This document shows positions 23,715 to 35,435 of a DNA stretch of 64,000 nt, piece by piece (the stretch's first letter is position 1; each line of letters opens with the position of its first letter). Made by a program: the position numbers and the translations under genes. The stretch covers positions 941,601 through 1,005,600 of the forward strand of contig CM073322.1 in NCBI GenBank assembly GCA_037043015.1, written 5' to 3'. The notes below the pieces were generated by a model. That model worked only from the letters and a program-made list of their open reading frames with translations, made no database searches and had not been told where the DNA came from. This DNA comes from Bryum argenteum (lineage: Eukaryota; Streptophyta; Bryopsida; Bryales; Bryaceae).

Positions 23715-26581
23715 ATGACAGGAACTAGAACGATGGAGTCACTCATTAACGAGGGGCAGAAGATCATCCGCAATATCAATAGTAAAGCGAATGGCGTGTT
23801 TCTGAATAAGAACCAGTGCAGTTGTCTGGCGCGACGATTTACAAAACTTGGCGAGGCCCTGGAGGCGGTGAAGGATGACACTTCCTCGTCATTGGAAGAA
23901 TCTGACATCGAGGAAAAGTTTCTTCCGGTGCTGAAGAAAGGAGTGACGCTGGTGGATGAGTACGAGACGAAAGGCAAGGCGCTTGAAAGTGTGCTCGCCC
24001 GATCAGAGAATAAAAAATCTTTTGAAGAGATTCATGGACAACTGGACAACTTGAAATCGATACTCTCTTGGTCGGATGATGAAATCGTCACCGCGGAAGC
24101 TGCTGCTAAGAATGATCGGGACGCGAACATTCAGGACCTGCAGGAGCTCGATTCCAATGTGAAGAAAGTGGTCTTTGAGAAATTCTACGAAGGTGAACAC
24201 ATCTCCGTGAAAAAACTGTGTTTTCATACTTAGTTTACAATGACTCAAACAAGTCATTCAGAATGGTTGTTTATGACTAATTATGATTTCTGAAATCATT
24301 AGGAACCAATCATAAGACAAATTTTTTTACGAGTGGATTTCCTTAAGATCTTGATCCTCTGGAACTTATGAACTCAACTTTCAATCTGTAATGATAAGCG
24401 GACTAAGTTTAGAGATGTCTAACTCTAGAACTTTTGATCTTTCATGATACAAATCATTCATTCTAGCAGGTTGTTGATTTCCTACGGTATAAATGAGTGC
24501 GGAAAAGGATTTGTGTGTGGTTGTAAATCTATGAGTCCATAGATGTCATATGTGTCATCTCACTGATCCCTGCTTAATTGAGCAACTACTTACTGCGTAA
24601 GATCAAAAATCTAATGGGTTTTTCATTTCTGAAAAGTTTAGACCCAATTACAAAGAAATGCACCTCGTGTTCTGACCACTACGGATGGTTTGCTGATTCA
24701 GATGGGGTACCTGAACACGAAAAGAGCTACCTCCATATAGAATTTAAAGCAATTACTCTGGAAGGTCACATCAAGGAGTTACCAGAAGTGCAGAATAAAA
24801 GAGAAGAGCATCTGAAGGGTAAGGCGGTGGTTCACAAAGGCCAGTGGATTGGATGCGAATGCGCCATCAAGGAGTTCAAGTCAAGTGATAAAGAATGGAA
24901 CATGGAGGAGTTGAAGAAGGAAGTTGCCTCTCTCGTGAAGCTCCGACATCCTCACATCACGCAGCTCATCGGCCGCGCACAAGATGCAGATAAGACATAC
25001 GTGCTGTACGAGAAGATGGATAAAGATCTTCGACAACTCATGATTGACCGCATTAAGGAGAAGAGGTCGCCGTTCAGGGCTAAACCCCGGCCTTTCAGCC
25101 CCGCTGAAGAGTTGAGCGTCATCAGGCAGATTGCTCAAGGAATGTTCTACTTGCACCAGCACGGGATTGTTCACGGTGAGCTCAAATGCACCAACGTGCT
25201 GGTGAAACAAGCTGGTGACAACATCAACGTGAAAGTGTCGGATTTTCACTGCTCCAGGGAGCTCGGCAGTAATGAACGTTACAAGCCTACACATCGAGTA
25301 CGGTGGTCGCCACCTGAAGCTTTTGATCATTTCGACTTGGAGCGTGCACCTGACCATAAGATTCTAGAGAAGGGCGATGTCTACAGCTTTGCCATGACCT
25401 GTTGCGAGGTTGTGACTGGAGGTTACCCTTTTGATGGCGTCCGTGGGGACGAAACGATCAAGGGGATGATTCTGAGAGGCGAGAGGCCAAAGCTGCCTGA
25501 TCATCTGAGCGACAACCTGAAGTCGCTCATTCAAAATTGTTGGTCTGAGAAACCCGAGAAACGACCGAAATTCGAACAGATTTGTGACCTCTTGCAGATC
25601 ATCGTTGCAGTGCCAACGTTATCGCTACCAGATCGCGTCTTGTGCTGCTTCCGCTTGGGTAATGCTCGCACTGCACCCGTTGACGATGAGATCAGCACGG
25701 AAGTGTGGCCGTCGTTGCCAGACGGACAGGGCAGCACATTAAGCGGAAGTGTTGAATCAGAACCGAAAGTGGAGGGTCTTCCTCATTATCTGAAGATTGA
25801 TCCGAAGAATCTGAAACGTTATAAAAACGGTAAGCTCGGTCAGGGCGCTTCTGCACAAGTGTGGGCAGCAACCTGGCATGGGTGCAAGTTTGCGGTGAAA
25901 TATATGAAATCATACCACGTGCCGAAGCTCCGTCACGAAGTGGACATCATGATGAAGCTCCTGCACCCGCATGTGGTACGACTGGTGGGATTCGCGGCCG
26001 AAGGCAACCGGTGCGCGATCGTGATGGAGTTGATGGACAAGTCTCTGGAAGACTTCATCAAGGAGAAGATGAATAAGAGTGCAAAACAACCATTCTCGGA
26101 AGCAGAAGCGATTGCAATCATCACCAAATTGGCAAACGGGATGAATTTCATGCACTCGCGAGGAGTAGCACACGGGGACCTCAAGAGTGCCAACGTGCTC
26201 GTGCGAACGGTACATAAGAAGAACAGAGACGACATATTGGATGTGAAGCTTGTGGACTTTGGGTTAGCTCATTTAGAGAGCCTGGTGAGTTGTAAGTTGC
26301 GTAAAGTTGGTCCGTGCCAAGCTCCTGAAGTGAAAGAGCGCGGGCAGGATTATGACTCAATGCCTGCGGATGTCTATAGTTTTGGAATGATGTGCTATGA
26401 GATCATCAATGGCAAGTTGCCCATCGATGGCAAGCTGCCCTCGTCCAAAGGGAAACCTAGCAACATGCGTGAGGATCTGTGGAAGCTGCTGAACGACTGC
26501 TGGAAGGTGCCTGAACAGAGGCCTACATTTTCTCAAATCTGCTATAAACTTGCTTCCATGGCCCCGAAACTTAAGTCGTGA
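23715..26581 (+). CDS. Kinase A: four-helix-bundle-like domain, pseudokinase and kinase in tandem
   Basis: Exons 23715-24192 and 24702-26581, intron 509 bp, product 785 aa. Residues 1-160 are predicted helical, with NKNQCSCLARRF reminiscent of RPW8/HeLo-type bundles of plant MLKL-like proteins (inference). The first kinase-like domain (about 195-470) keeps the VAIK lysine (K216) but lacks a glycine loop, has HGE instead of HRD (317-319) and DFH instead of DFG (340-342). It is therefore a likely pseudokinase. The second domain (about 530-780) has the loop GQGAS (539-543), lysine K559, HGD (650-652) with the catalytic Asp, and DFG (678-680), so it may be active. Both resemble plant TKL/Raf-like kinases. 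The layout recalls tandem kinase immunity proteins. The exon 2 acceptor (GATTCAG/AT) is fixed by alignment with gene D. Confidence 0.85.
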
Positions 26582-27818
26582 CCAACTCACTCTTTCGTAT
26601 GCTCCCACGTTGTGAGAAAACTTTGGTAGGTGCTGATGCAGATGTGCCCACTTCAGGGCACAAAGGGGTTGTTCTACATATAGAAAGCTTGTACTTAAGG
26701 CGTAAGTCTGTTTGTGGCGTGAGGACGAATCCTGTGCCCTTGTGCATTGTGTTCCGGATGGGTACCCGGTATCAATAAAAACAAGCTTGTACAGAAGCTC
26801 TCACCTTGTACATCCAATTCTCAGTCACTGTTTGTATCATTGGTTTTTGACTACGAATATTATTGGACGTGAAGCAGATATTTTCTAATGATCCCCTTTC
26901 AAGTGGCAGTGATTCATCTCACAATTCAATGCTGAATAGACCAAAAGATGGTGTCAAGAAGCAGAACTTGTCAAGAGGTTTTATACTCAGCACAAATTTA
27001 GTTGTGACATGGCTAATTTCACTACGACTCACCATATCGTAAATTGCAGTGTTATTGAGTAATCTACCTTAATCCGCCCAAGAGCATCGCTTATGATGCC
27101 TGCAGACTGGTTCCTCCGAATGGCACATGGGATGAGCTTTCTCATGAGCCTCAAGGTTCCCAGAGTGGTCAACGAGAATTCTCCTCAACGTTGCTCGGGA
27201 ACGGCTCTTTGCAAAGGACCGCTTCTTGTCCTTCAATTGGACACAATAGAGCTACGATATTTTCACATGCAACAGGTGCAGCAGGTGCAACACGATGAAT
27301 AAGAATTTATTGTCTTGCTCATACATGGAGAGCGAGAGCTTACGACAAGTGAGGTGAAAATGATGTGGGTCTTGGAGGTTGCCTTGGGGGCGTGAAAACT
27401 AAGGTGCTCCTTGCAAGTGCCGTTCCCACGCTGGTTGGCAAGTTGCACATGTAATGCTCTAATATTAAAAATCAAAATTTGTCACAAATTGTGTGATGTA
27501 AGCAAATTGATGTAGTTGGCTAAATTACTCCATGGTTTTGAGATAAGCAAGCTTATTGAGGAGTAGGCAACAATGAAGTAATTTTGGAAAACCTTCAAAA
27601 TATGTAGGAGGTTGGACCACTTGGAATCATAAGGTAACCTGTTCAATTAAAATTGAGCTATTAGCATGGAAAATGAGCAAAGTAAGTGCTTCTTGTGCAT
27701 GGGCAAAGCAAGTGAAAGGATGTACCAAGTCGAGTTATCATTTTTGAACTCTTCTATAATTTTCTATACATTTTGAAAGTTGGACTTATAACTATTTCTA
27801 AGATGGTGCCCTCAATTG
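25375..27818 (+). repeat. Left arm of a near-identical inverted repeat (A/D)
   Basis: From the middle of the pseudokinase domain of A through its 3' flank this sequence is almost the same as the reverse complement of 52043-54545. Sampled stretches differ by only a few bases per hundred. The similarity stops abruptly at CTCAATTG (27811-27818), where truncated kinase B begins. Confidence 0.85.
26774..26779 (+). terminator. Polyadenylation signal of kinase gene A
   Basis: AATAAA about 190 bases after the stop, conserved at the same relative place behind genes C and D. Confidence 0.6.
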
Positions 27819-29058
27819 TGGGGACGACATTATCAAGGCTAAGATTTTGCATGGCGAGAAGGATGAAGGGAGGCCAAAGCTGCCTGAGCATCTGAGCGAC
27901 AACCTGAAGTCGCTCATTCAAAATTGTTGGTCTCAGACACCCGAGGAACGACCGCCGTTTGAGGAAGTTTGTTACATTTTGCTGAACATTGCAGACTTGC
28001 CGAAGCCACCGAGAGCAAGGAGGCCACCGAGAGCAAGGAGGCTCCTCTCCTGCTTTAACGCTCCTGCAGGCTCAGGCGTTCAACCCGTCCATGATCAAAA
28101 GGAACATGAGAGAGTCAGTATAGTTTCTAGAAGAAGAAGAGAAGATATAGTAAATGATTGGTTACAAATATTCAATGTCGAGCCAGTCGAGGGACGTCCG
28201 CATTATCCGAAAATAGATCTGTCGAATTTGGAACCATATCTGAACATAGATCCGTCGAATTTGGAACGACTCGGGAAATCGCCACTCGGGAAGGGGTCTT
28301 CTGCAGAAGTGTGGGCAGCCACCTGGATTGGGTGCAAACTTGCGGTGAAATGGCTGAAATCAGACCATGTGTCGAAACTCCAGAAAGAAGTGGGCATCAT
28401 GACGAAGCTTCTGCACCCGCATGTGGTACGACTGGTGGGATTTTCCGTTCTGGCCGAAGCCAACCGGTGCGCGATCGTGATGGAGTTGATGGACAAGTCT
28501 CTCAAAGACTTGATCGAGGAGAAGATGAAGGCGAAGACGAAGAATAGTGCGAAAGCACCATTCTCGGAAAGGGAAGCGATTGCGATCATCACCCAACTAG
28601 CAAAGGGGATGAACTTCATGCATTCGCGAGATAAACCACACTGTGACCTTAAGTGTGCCAACGTGCTGGTGCGACATGTGCAGACGAAGAACGGAAAAAA
28701 AATGGATGTACATGTGAAGCTTGTTGACTTCGGCCTAGTTTGTCTGGACAAGAAAGACCTCGAAGTGGTCAGAAATGGTCCTTGCCAACCACCTGAAGTG
28801 CAATACTTTAAGGGGCTACAGCAGTCGTATGATCCGAAGGCTGCGGATGTCTACAGTTTCGGAATGATGTGCTGGGAGATCATCACTGGCAAGTCTGTCA
28901 AGCCGCACCCGAGTCAGCGAGAACATAGCAAAATTCGTAAGGAACTGTGGATTCTGCTGAACGATTGTTTGAAGGACAGCTTGGAAAGGCCTGCATTTCC
29001 TGAAATCTGCAAGCAACTTGCTGCCATGTCCCCCAAGGCGCGATCGTCCAAGTCGTAA
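27819..29058 (+). pseudogene. Kinase B: 5'-truncated tandem kinase gene
   Basis: Homology starts abruptly inside the pseudokinase domain (GDDIIKAKILHGEK corresponds to GDETIKGMILRGER of A) and runs open to a stop at 29058. The N-terminal bundle, intron, promoter and most of the pseudokinase are missing. The remaining second kinase domain looks intact, with loop GKGSSAEVW, AVK lysine, HCDLKCANV in place of HRD (Asp kept), VDFGLV and the DVYSFGMMCWEI segment. It has no in-frame ATG near the truncation, the next being inside the kinase domain. It is best read as a pseudogene unless it is expressed as a fusion from upstream. Confidence 0.75.
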
Positions 29059-29399
29059 GCAACTCACTCTCACATGACTTCTCTCTCATCGTGGTGAAAC
29101 CTCGGTAGGTTACAGTGCAGATGTGCCCACTTCAGGCGCTCATCGAAGGCGTGTTCTACTTACATATAGAAAGCTTGCGTGCTTAACTCGTGATTCTGCT
29201 CGTGGCGCGGGGATGAAACCTGTGCCCTTGCACATAGGTATCTGGTTTGTATAAGGCAAGCCTATATAGAAGCCCTATCGACAGCTCTCATTGTAATATT
29301 GGTTGTGGCAGCATGTTCGCGGATGTGTACCATATATCATCGTAATATTGGTTGTGACAGCGTGTGCGCATGCGTCTCGTCACATCTTCAGTAATGTCG

Positions 29400-30160
29400 T
29401 CGAATGTCGATGATTGACCATTCTGTACAAGCTCAGGAATGCGTTGTCTCTCTCTCTGTCTCCTCATAGCTTCGCCACTTCCATTGCACTTCGATTCGTC
29501 CCGTTGCCGGTGCTCATATCCTCCCTTTCACCATTCATCGACGTTTCCTCTTCGCTGATTTAACGCGTTTTAGACGCTCTAGTCAAGACGAGCAAGCGGT
29601 GATCTTGCGTCTTATCAATTTCCTGCGAGATTCTCACTCAGGTACATCACTTGACTTTGTCCCTCACTTCGTAGCGACAGAGTTGAACAACCATCTTGTC
29701 CAAATCTAGGATCAACTTGTGATTTTTAAGGTGTGTGGTTATCATCCGGAGCTCTCTTTGAATGTAAAAGTAACCCTCATTTTCTGTTCGTGGATCACCG
29801 GTCTACTTTCATGGTCAAGTGTGCAGTAGATGTCAGGGGGTTCAGTTGTCCCCGCCATTAGATCCGTGGTACTTGGACTGCAGCATTGCAAGCATGATTG
29901 CATCTTGTGGACTGAAGAGTTGTCTCGTGAACGCGAAGAATTCATTTGTTTGTTTTTTCTGCTAGAAGTGTCTGTGATTCAAACAGAGCTTGGTCGATGG
30001 GTAACGATCAGGTCCGCTACGCAAGGGCCAGCGGGCGTGGCCAGAAAAGGGGCGATGTGTTGAAAGGGACCATAACAGAGCTTCGTATCTTTCCTCAAGC
30101 ATGTATACACATGGACCTCAGTTGCCGATACAAACATTGGAAAACCACGACATGAGTACA
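29400..30160 (+). repeat. Block E: leader-like exon and short ORF duplicated in inverted copy
   Basis: Matches the reverse complement of about 42884-43620. It contains a leader-like stretch ending in TCACTCAG/GTACATCA (donor-like, near 29640), and further on a conserved start ATGGGTAACGATCAGGTCCG (29997). The frame from that ATG is 52 codons (MGNDQVRYARASGRGQKRGD...). No domain is recognised. Conservation around the ATG in both copies suggests a gene start, but the remainder is missing or in undetected exons. Confidence 0.5.
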
Positions 30161-30397
30161 ACTATATGCCGTGAAGTTGAGAATCAAGCAGATTAGACAT
30201 GGCGCACTGTGTCGGTAAATCTAGCCTGAAATGATTGGCTTGATCGCTGTATTATGATACAATTGGACACAGAGTATCCTGTGTCGGTACACAAGACACT
30301 AGCTTGTGCACAATTAGAGGACGCTGAATCAGTGCTGAATCACTAATAACCTAGGTAAGAATCATCAAAGCTGTAATAGTCACTGCTAATTTAGCTC

Positions 30398-31927
30398 TCA
30401 AAGAATCATCAAGCTATAATAGACAATAGGAACAAACGCATTGTCGAGTTGCGAGGTGAAGGCTTCCACAAGACCTGCACCGACGGCCGCGAATGCCAGA
30501 GATCCAATCTGCGAAGGATACGAGGGTGGGATGAAGGTGATCGCCACCGAAGCTACGATGATGCTCAATATCCCAGCGATGGTCCCCTCCCATGTCTTCT
30601 TACTCGACCTACTCAATCGCAAGGTGCCAAAATTGTAGCCCACCACGGACGCCATGGTGTCGCCGATGCCCAGACTCAGAATTCCTGCGTAGGCTGCCAG
30701 TGGCCTTGCTGCTGAACTCAGCCACACAGGAATCGCACAGCCCAGTAACAGAGAGAAGTGGCTGATGATCAGCACGTCCGAGTCTCTGGAGTCTGTGAAC
30801 GCTTTCAAAAACATGTGTATCTTATCACCGAGGGGCGGTATTCTCCAGATTCGGATAGCTTCCACTAATATGAAGACTCCGAGGGCCACTGCGAAGGCGA
30901 TTCGTAAAAAGTCGGGTTGGAATGCTAGCGCTGGCACGAACATCACGACCGCCATGATGTGAAAACCCTTCCGGATCATAATCCTCGACATCTTCGATGT
31001 CATTCGATGTAAAAGAAGTGAAGACAGGCCGATGACGAACAACCAGTATACGCATAACCCCACTCTCTCCACTGGCTCCTCCATGAGGTAACGCACTATC
31101 CATACCAAAGGATGCTGTGATACTCCTGCAACGAGACGCAACCACAATGGAGCCAGCCAGATGATCACGATGCCAATGGAGGAGCAAAACAATGGAAGTG
31201 ACTCCATTGATTCCAACGTTGCCTCCTTTTTCTCGACGACTTCCAGTGACAGCATGATGCACAAAAGGCTTTTGTACAAGACTGGCACGAGGAGCATTCC
31301 TAACACAATTGTGTGCACGATAGCAGGAACAGGATCGACTGGCGGAACCATAATTGTGTTGCTCAAATAGAGGGTTAATCCTTGGGCTACTAGCATCGCC
31401 TCTCCAGGTGAGGTACAGCAAGGGAATGCTTCAAGAAAGTAGCGAAACAAAAACAAACTCCCAGTAGCATTTAGGATGCACCAGGAAAATCCGGTGCCGA
31501 ACCCTAATTGTAGCACCACCAAGAAAGCAAAGAAAGTTATGACTCCTGCAAAAGGGAATTTCCTCCTGTTCGTCTCGCCCTGTTTGAACATAAGCGCCAG
31601 CAGAGTGGAACTAGCAGCGATGGAGCTCCAGAACTGCGCGCTGACTTGCTCCGATTCGGGTGCTTGGGCCAGCCTAGAGGCCATGAGCAGCGGCAGCGTC
31701 AGAGCTCCAAGCAGAAGTCCCGGCGCGGAAGTGGCCCGAAAGCGTAGAGTGGTCCCGAAGCTTCTGCTTGTCTCTACCGCCCATGCGCACGCGAAGAGCC
31801 CCAGGAGCGCACCAGCAATCACGACACCATCGTCGAGTCCCCGAATCGCAAACAGAATTCTCAGCACAAGCATGAGCACAACCGCGGCCTCGTGCCAGTG
31901 CGGCACGGAGGGCGAGCGGGAGCCCAT
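30398..31927 (-). CDS. DOLK: Dolichol kinase
   Basis: Single uninterrupted frame, 509 aa from the ATG at 31927 (an upstream TTG is ignored). The enzyme uses CTP to phosphorylate dolichol in the ER membrane, making the lipid carrier for N-glycosylation and GPI anchors. The protein is highly hydrophobic with more than ten likely membrane segments. The C-terminal part holds the family's CTP-binding elements: SLGIGDTMASVVGYNFG (about 418-434) and KKTWEGT (about 443-449), preceded by DSDVLIISHFSLLLG. Length and motifs fit the plant/SEC59 family. The gene faces away from the radial spoke gene, with about 1.07 kb between start codons. It lies between the two arms of the kinase duplication and itself shows no second copy. 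Confidence 0.93.
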   Translation of the reverse strand: MGSRSPSVPHWHEAAVVLMLVLRILFAIRGLDDGVVIAGALLGLFACAWAVETSRSFGTTLRFRATSAPGLLLGALTLPLLMASRLAQAPESEQVSAQFWSSIAASSTLLALMFKQGETNRRKFPFAGVITFFAFLVVLQLGFGTGFSWCILNATGSLFLFRYFLEAFPCCTSPGEAMLVAQGLTLYLSNTIMVPPVDPVPAIVHTIVLGMLLVPVLYKSLLCIMLSLEVVEKKEATLESMESLPLFCSSIGIVIIWLAPLWLRLVAGVSQHPLVWIVRYLMEEPVERVGLCVYWLFVIGLSSLLLHRMTSKMSRIMIRKGFHIMAVVMFVPALAFQPDFLRIAFAVALGVFILVEAIRIWRIPPLGDKIHMFLKAFTDSRDSDVLIISHFSLLLGCAIPVWLSSAARPLAAYAGILSLGIGDTMASVVGYNFGTLRLSRSSKKTWEGTIAGILSIIVASVAITFIPPSYPSQIGSLAFAAVGAGLVEAFTSQLDNAFVPIVYYSLMIL

Positions 31928-32994
31928 CCCTACCAATTCACATCACAAGCCTGAATTGCACCTGCCAATAAGGTACCCAGAACAGTATACTCTCGAAACA
32001 TAACTGAATGATCCTCACTGGCTAAATCTCCATCGATAACGCGGTAAAGAAAGAGGCGCGACAAGAAGTTCAGTGAACGCAAGTCCGCCATGGCGCCACC
32101 AGCACTCTGCTCGGGTTTGACCTCCGCATTTAAGCAACAACCACGGTCGTGGGCATTGAGCCTCGGGCACTTCTTCCAGGGTCTATGGGCATCAGGAATG
32201 TACTATAGAACAAGGAACAAAGGAGTTCGACGTTCTCATTCTGTTTCCATCTTGTTCTCGAAGTTCCTCATTCGTTCCAATACAGCTGACCCCCTTCTAT
32301 CTCTCCAGGGAGAACTATCACTGCAGGCTCGTCCGTCTTGTGCCTCTCTTAAGTGTAGCTTCCATTCAATTTTTCAGACTCCTCCTTCTTCTGCGAGAAT
32401 CGCCCACTAAGTAATAATCCCTCATGCATGCATCTGCTGCCACATGGACGTCGATGACGCTGTCGATTCATTTCTGGATCGATCGACAGTTACTTCATTA
32501 GCTCAGTGTGGCAGCAGAACCTTCTATTCAATCACTTCATACATCTAACGTAGGCTTCTCTTTAAGAGCACAAAAAACATTTCTCACTGGCTTCGACTGC
32601 AGGATAGTGCTCTTGCACACTGAAAATTGATGGACGATCCAAATGAGAGCTGGGATCAATTCCCAGAACGTCGTTTTACAAAATGAGAAGCGCTTATACC
32701 TTCTTTAGATTACGAGCTTGTCTCGAAAGACCTAAAAGAACGTGAAGACATTGAAGAGGAAGAAGCACGCAATGGTAGAGAGGCTGCATTAGGGTTCCGT
32801 TCACCATGGACGTGGATCGGGGTCGGAAGCTTCAATATCATGCTGGCCATGTTCAAATTTAGTGCCGGAGAATGTCACCTTTGCACTTCTTTGAGTCGCT
32901 AATATCCTGTCAAGCTTTAGATGTAAAGAGAAATTTAGGTGAAAGCTTTTGGCAGTGAGTGGGAGCTTAGTTTTCGAAGCGTTACAAATTCAGA
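31928..32994. other. Shared upstream region of dolichol kinase and radial spoke protein genes
   Basis: No convincing gene. One plus-strand frame (32090-32410) begins with a good ATG context but has no recognisable content. The two flanking genes are divergent, so both promoters must lie here. Confidence 0.5.
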
Positions 32995-35435
32995 ATGGGG
33001 GCTCCCTCGAAAACGCCCATGGGCGTGATCAAAGGGCGACCGGTGCCGAATCCGGAATTCGAGTTAAGGAGGCAGAAGAAGAGCAGCAAGCTGCGTCCTG
33101 TACATACAGTGCTCGAAATCCATGAGAAGGAGGATTTTGATAGAATTCGCACTGCTCCCAAGGAAACCCTCCTCGAACCTCCTCAGCAGAACCTCATGTA
33201 TGATTACCGCGTTCATCGAGGTTCGCCACATGTTCATAACAAAGTAAGATTCTTCCTACCTTCAGCTCAATCACAGCACAGCCATGACAGCCGTACATAT
33301 CATGTACGAAACATTTTGTAGTCCATCCAAACTCGTAAAAAATCAAAGTCATTCTCACACTTCCCAAGGTCTATGAAACGAAGATATCTGCAAACCAGCT
33401 GGACGATGACAAATACTTCTGGAATGAAAGATACCTCGAAAATAAATCTATTTGTTGCTGCAGAGTGTGATATCTATGCGACATTGAACGTTTTATTGAA
33501 AGAACACAGATCAATTGCTGAGAAGCGAATGTTTATGTTTGTGGTGTTTGAGAGTACACAGATTGCTGAGATTAGAATGTGTTTGTTTGTTTTGCAGCCT
33601 GAACCATTACCGCCTGTTCGCAAGCTGAAGCGCAAAAGCGATGGAGATCTTCTTCGTTCGAGAACTCCTACACCGAAACCTAAAAAAGTAATTCTATTGT
33701 GCATTGAGAGTCAGTGTATGTCAATAACCTCTGATTCATTTCCAAAATAGTAAGTATTGCAGATGATTCGAATGTTGTATCAAAGAAGGGAGAAGGTGCT
33801 TGTGTTTTGTAGTTGGATTGCTATCTGGAGGCATTGCCAAAGCCCGACCGAGAGGATCCTGATCCTCCTCCACCGAAACGCCCAATTCCTCCATTCGCTC
33901 CGTGGCCGAAACTTCCAGAGAAAGAAACCCAGGTGTGCCAAGAATCATTCCTCATCAATCCTGTCAACCACCTTACTCTTGCTTGGCTTACAATACGGGC
34001 AGAGAACTTACCAATTGGTGATATCGGTGACAGATATGGCCAGGTGACTTGTTCTGGTTCGACGACGATGTGGAGCCCATGCTTGAGCAATTGGTGGGAC
34101 GTTGCCTGGAGCAAGGCTACATGGAGTGCCAAGAGGGCAAGACAATCGATGCCCAGCGAGCTCAACAAGTCTGTAACTTAATTCATGTTCCTGATTCTTA
34201 ACTTTCCCTTGCTCTTGTCAGCTATGAAATTGAAGGATCATGTAGCAAGCTTCTTAAATCTCATCTCTAAGGCTCGATGAATCGGAGTCACTGATAGAGA
34301 ATGAGGCCATACAACCGTGATTAAGATTTGTGGAGCTTTGGGGCTTCACTTGCTTCCAGATATTGATATTACCCATCAGTGATATCGATGGCTTCATGAT
34401 ATTCTCTATTTCGTTAAAGAAAATGACATGTTCAATCTGGTCGCATTGGGGTGGGACAGGAAAACTTTGAGTTTATCAAGATCGGAGAGCTCGATACCTG
34501 GCAACGGATGCGTCTGGCGGAGATTCGCGTTGCGGAAGAAAGAGCACGGCGTGAAGAGCAAGAGAAGATTGCTGAAAGATTGGAAATACTCCTCAAGATC
34601 AAGGTACATGACTTCCTACCTTCGAACAATCACAAACACTCGAAGCTTCTATAATCAACTACGCAATCAACTACTGGATGCTCATCGCATCTCCACTGGG
34701 TGCTGGAATCAGGTGGAGTCGACAAATATTGCAAACAACTTCTTGAAGCGCCTCAAGACCGAAGTCCTTGACAGCTTGGAAGCGAAAGGAATGTTCTTCG
34801 ATCCGTTGGAAGAAGAGGTCAAACCATCTCCCAATCTCACTCTTCGTTATATGCAACATTTCCCACATTGCAAACAACTCAGGGGTCTCTAATCTGTTGT
34901 GTGCAGTTGAAGTCGCTGTTCTTGCCAGGATTCGTGAAGGAGATGGAGCAAGAATACAACGAGATCATCAAATACCGCCAGACAGTGAACCTCTTGGTAA
35001 AAAAAACTACAGTACTATATCCTTCAGAGTTTTTCTATTACGTTGCTGATGGGACTCTTTCATTTGCAGGTGGATGAGACAGTGGAGTGTCCAGCGTACA
35101 TGGAGAGGGCAGAGGATGGAATGGACATTATTCTGGCACGGCTGATTTCCGTTCTGGATTCATGGATTTCCTTCGAGGATAATTGCATGATGGAGATGGA
35201 TGCCGCGGAGGCTGCTTCAATAAGGATCATGCAGGGCTCAGTTGGGGAGGTCGGCTTGGTTACCGATACTTCCCAGAGAATGCTCGGTGACATGATCGAG
35301 ACCACAGCCGAAGCCAGTGACATGTCTCACGTAATTGTTGAGAATATTCTAGGCCGGCTCGAGGAAGATGAGCTCTACGGACCTATCTTGGACCAATTCC
35401 CCGACGCTGATTCAGATGAAGACCAATCGGATTAG
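32995..35435 (+). CDS. RSP3: Radial spoke protein 3 (axonemal, A-kinase anchoring type)
   Basis: Exons: 32995-33243, 33369-33464, 33598-33687, 33813-33932, 34034-34168, 34460-34603, 34713-34817, 34907-34996, 35070-35435. Every junction is phase 0 and the product is 464 aa. RSP3 is the stalk dimer of flagellar radial spokes. Recognisable blocks in order: LMYDYRVHRG (N-terminal axoneme-binding region), CYLEALPKPDRED, KETQIWPGDLFWFDDDVEPMLE, a charged helix (ELDTWQRMRLAEIRVAEERA), FFDPLEEE and LKSLFLPGFVKEM, then an acidic tail. The second exon's donor (AGA/GTGTGA) is the least certain. Presence of this gene implies motile sperm. The neighbouring dolichol kinase gene is divergent. Confidence 0.9.

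Noticed and set aside
30449-32003. Several frames on the other strand or in the other frame of the dolichol kinase gene
   Set aside because: Shadows of the 509-residue membrane protein; no membrane or domain pattern of their own.
32090-32410. 106-codon frame with good ATG context
   Set aside because: No motif. It lies in the shared divergent promoter region, and the end is rich in Ser/Pro without family signature.
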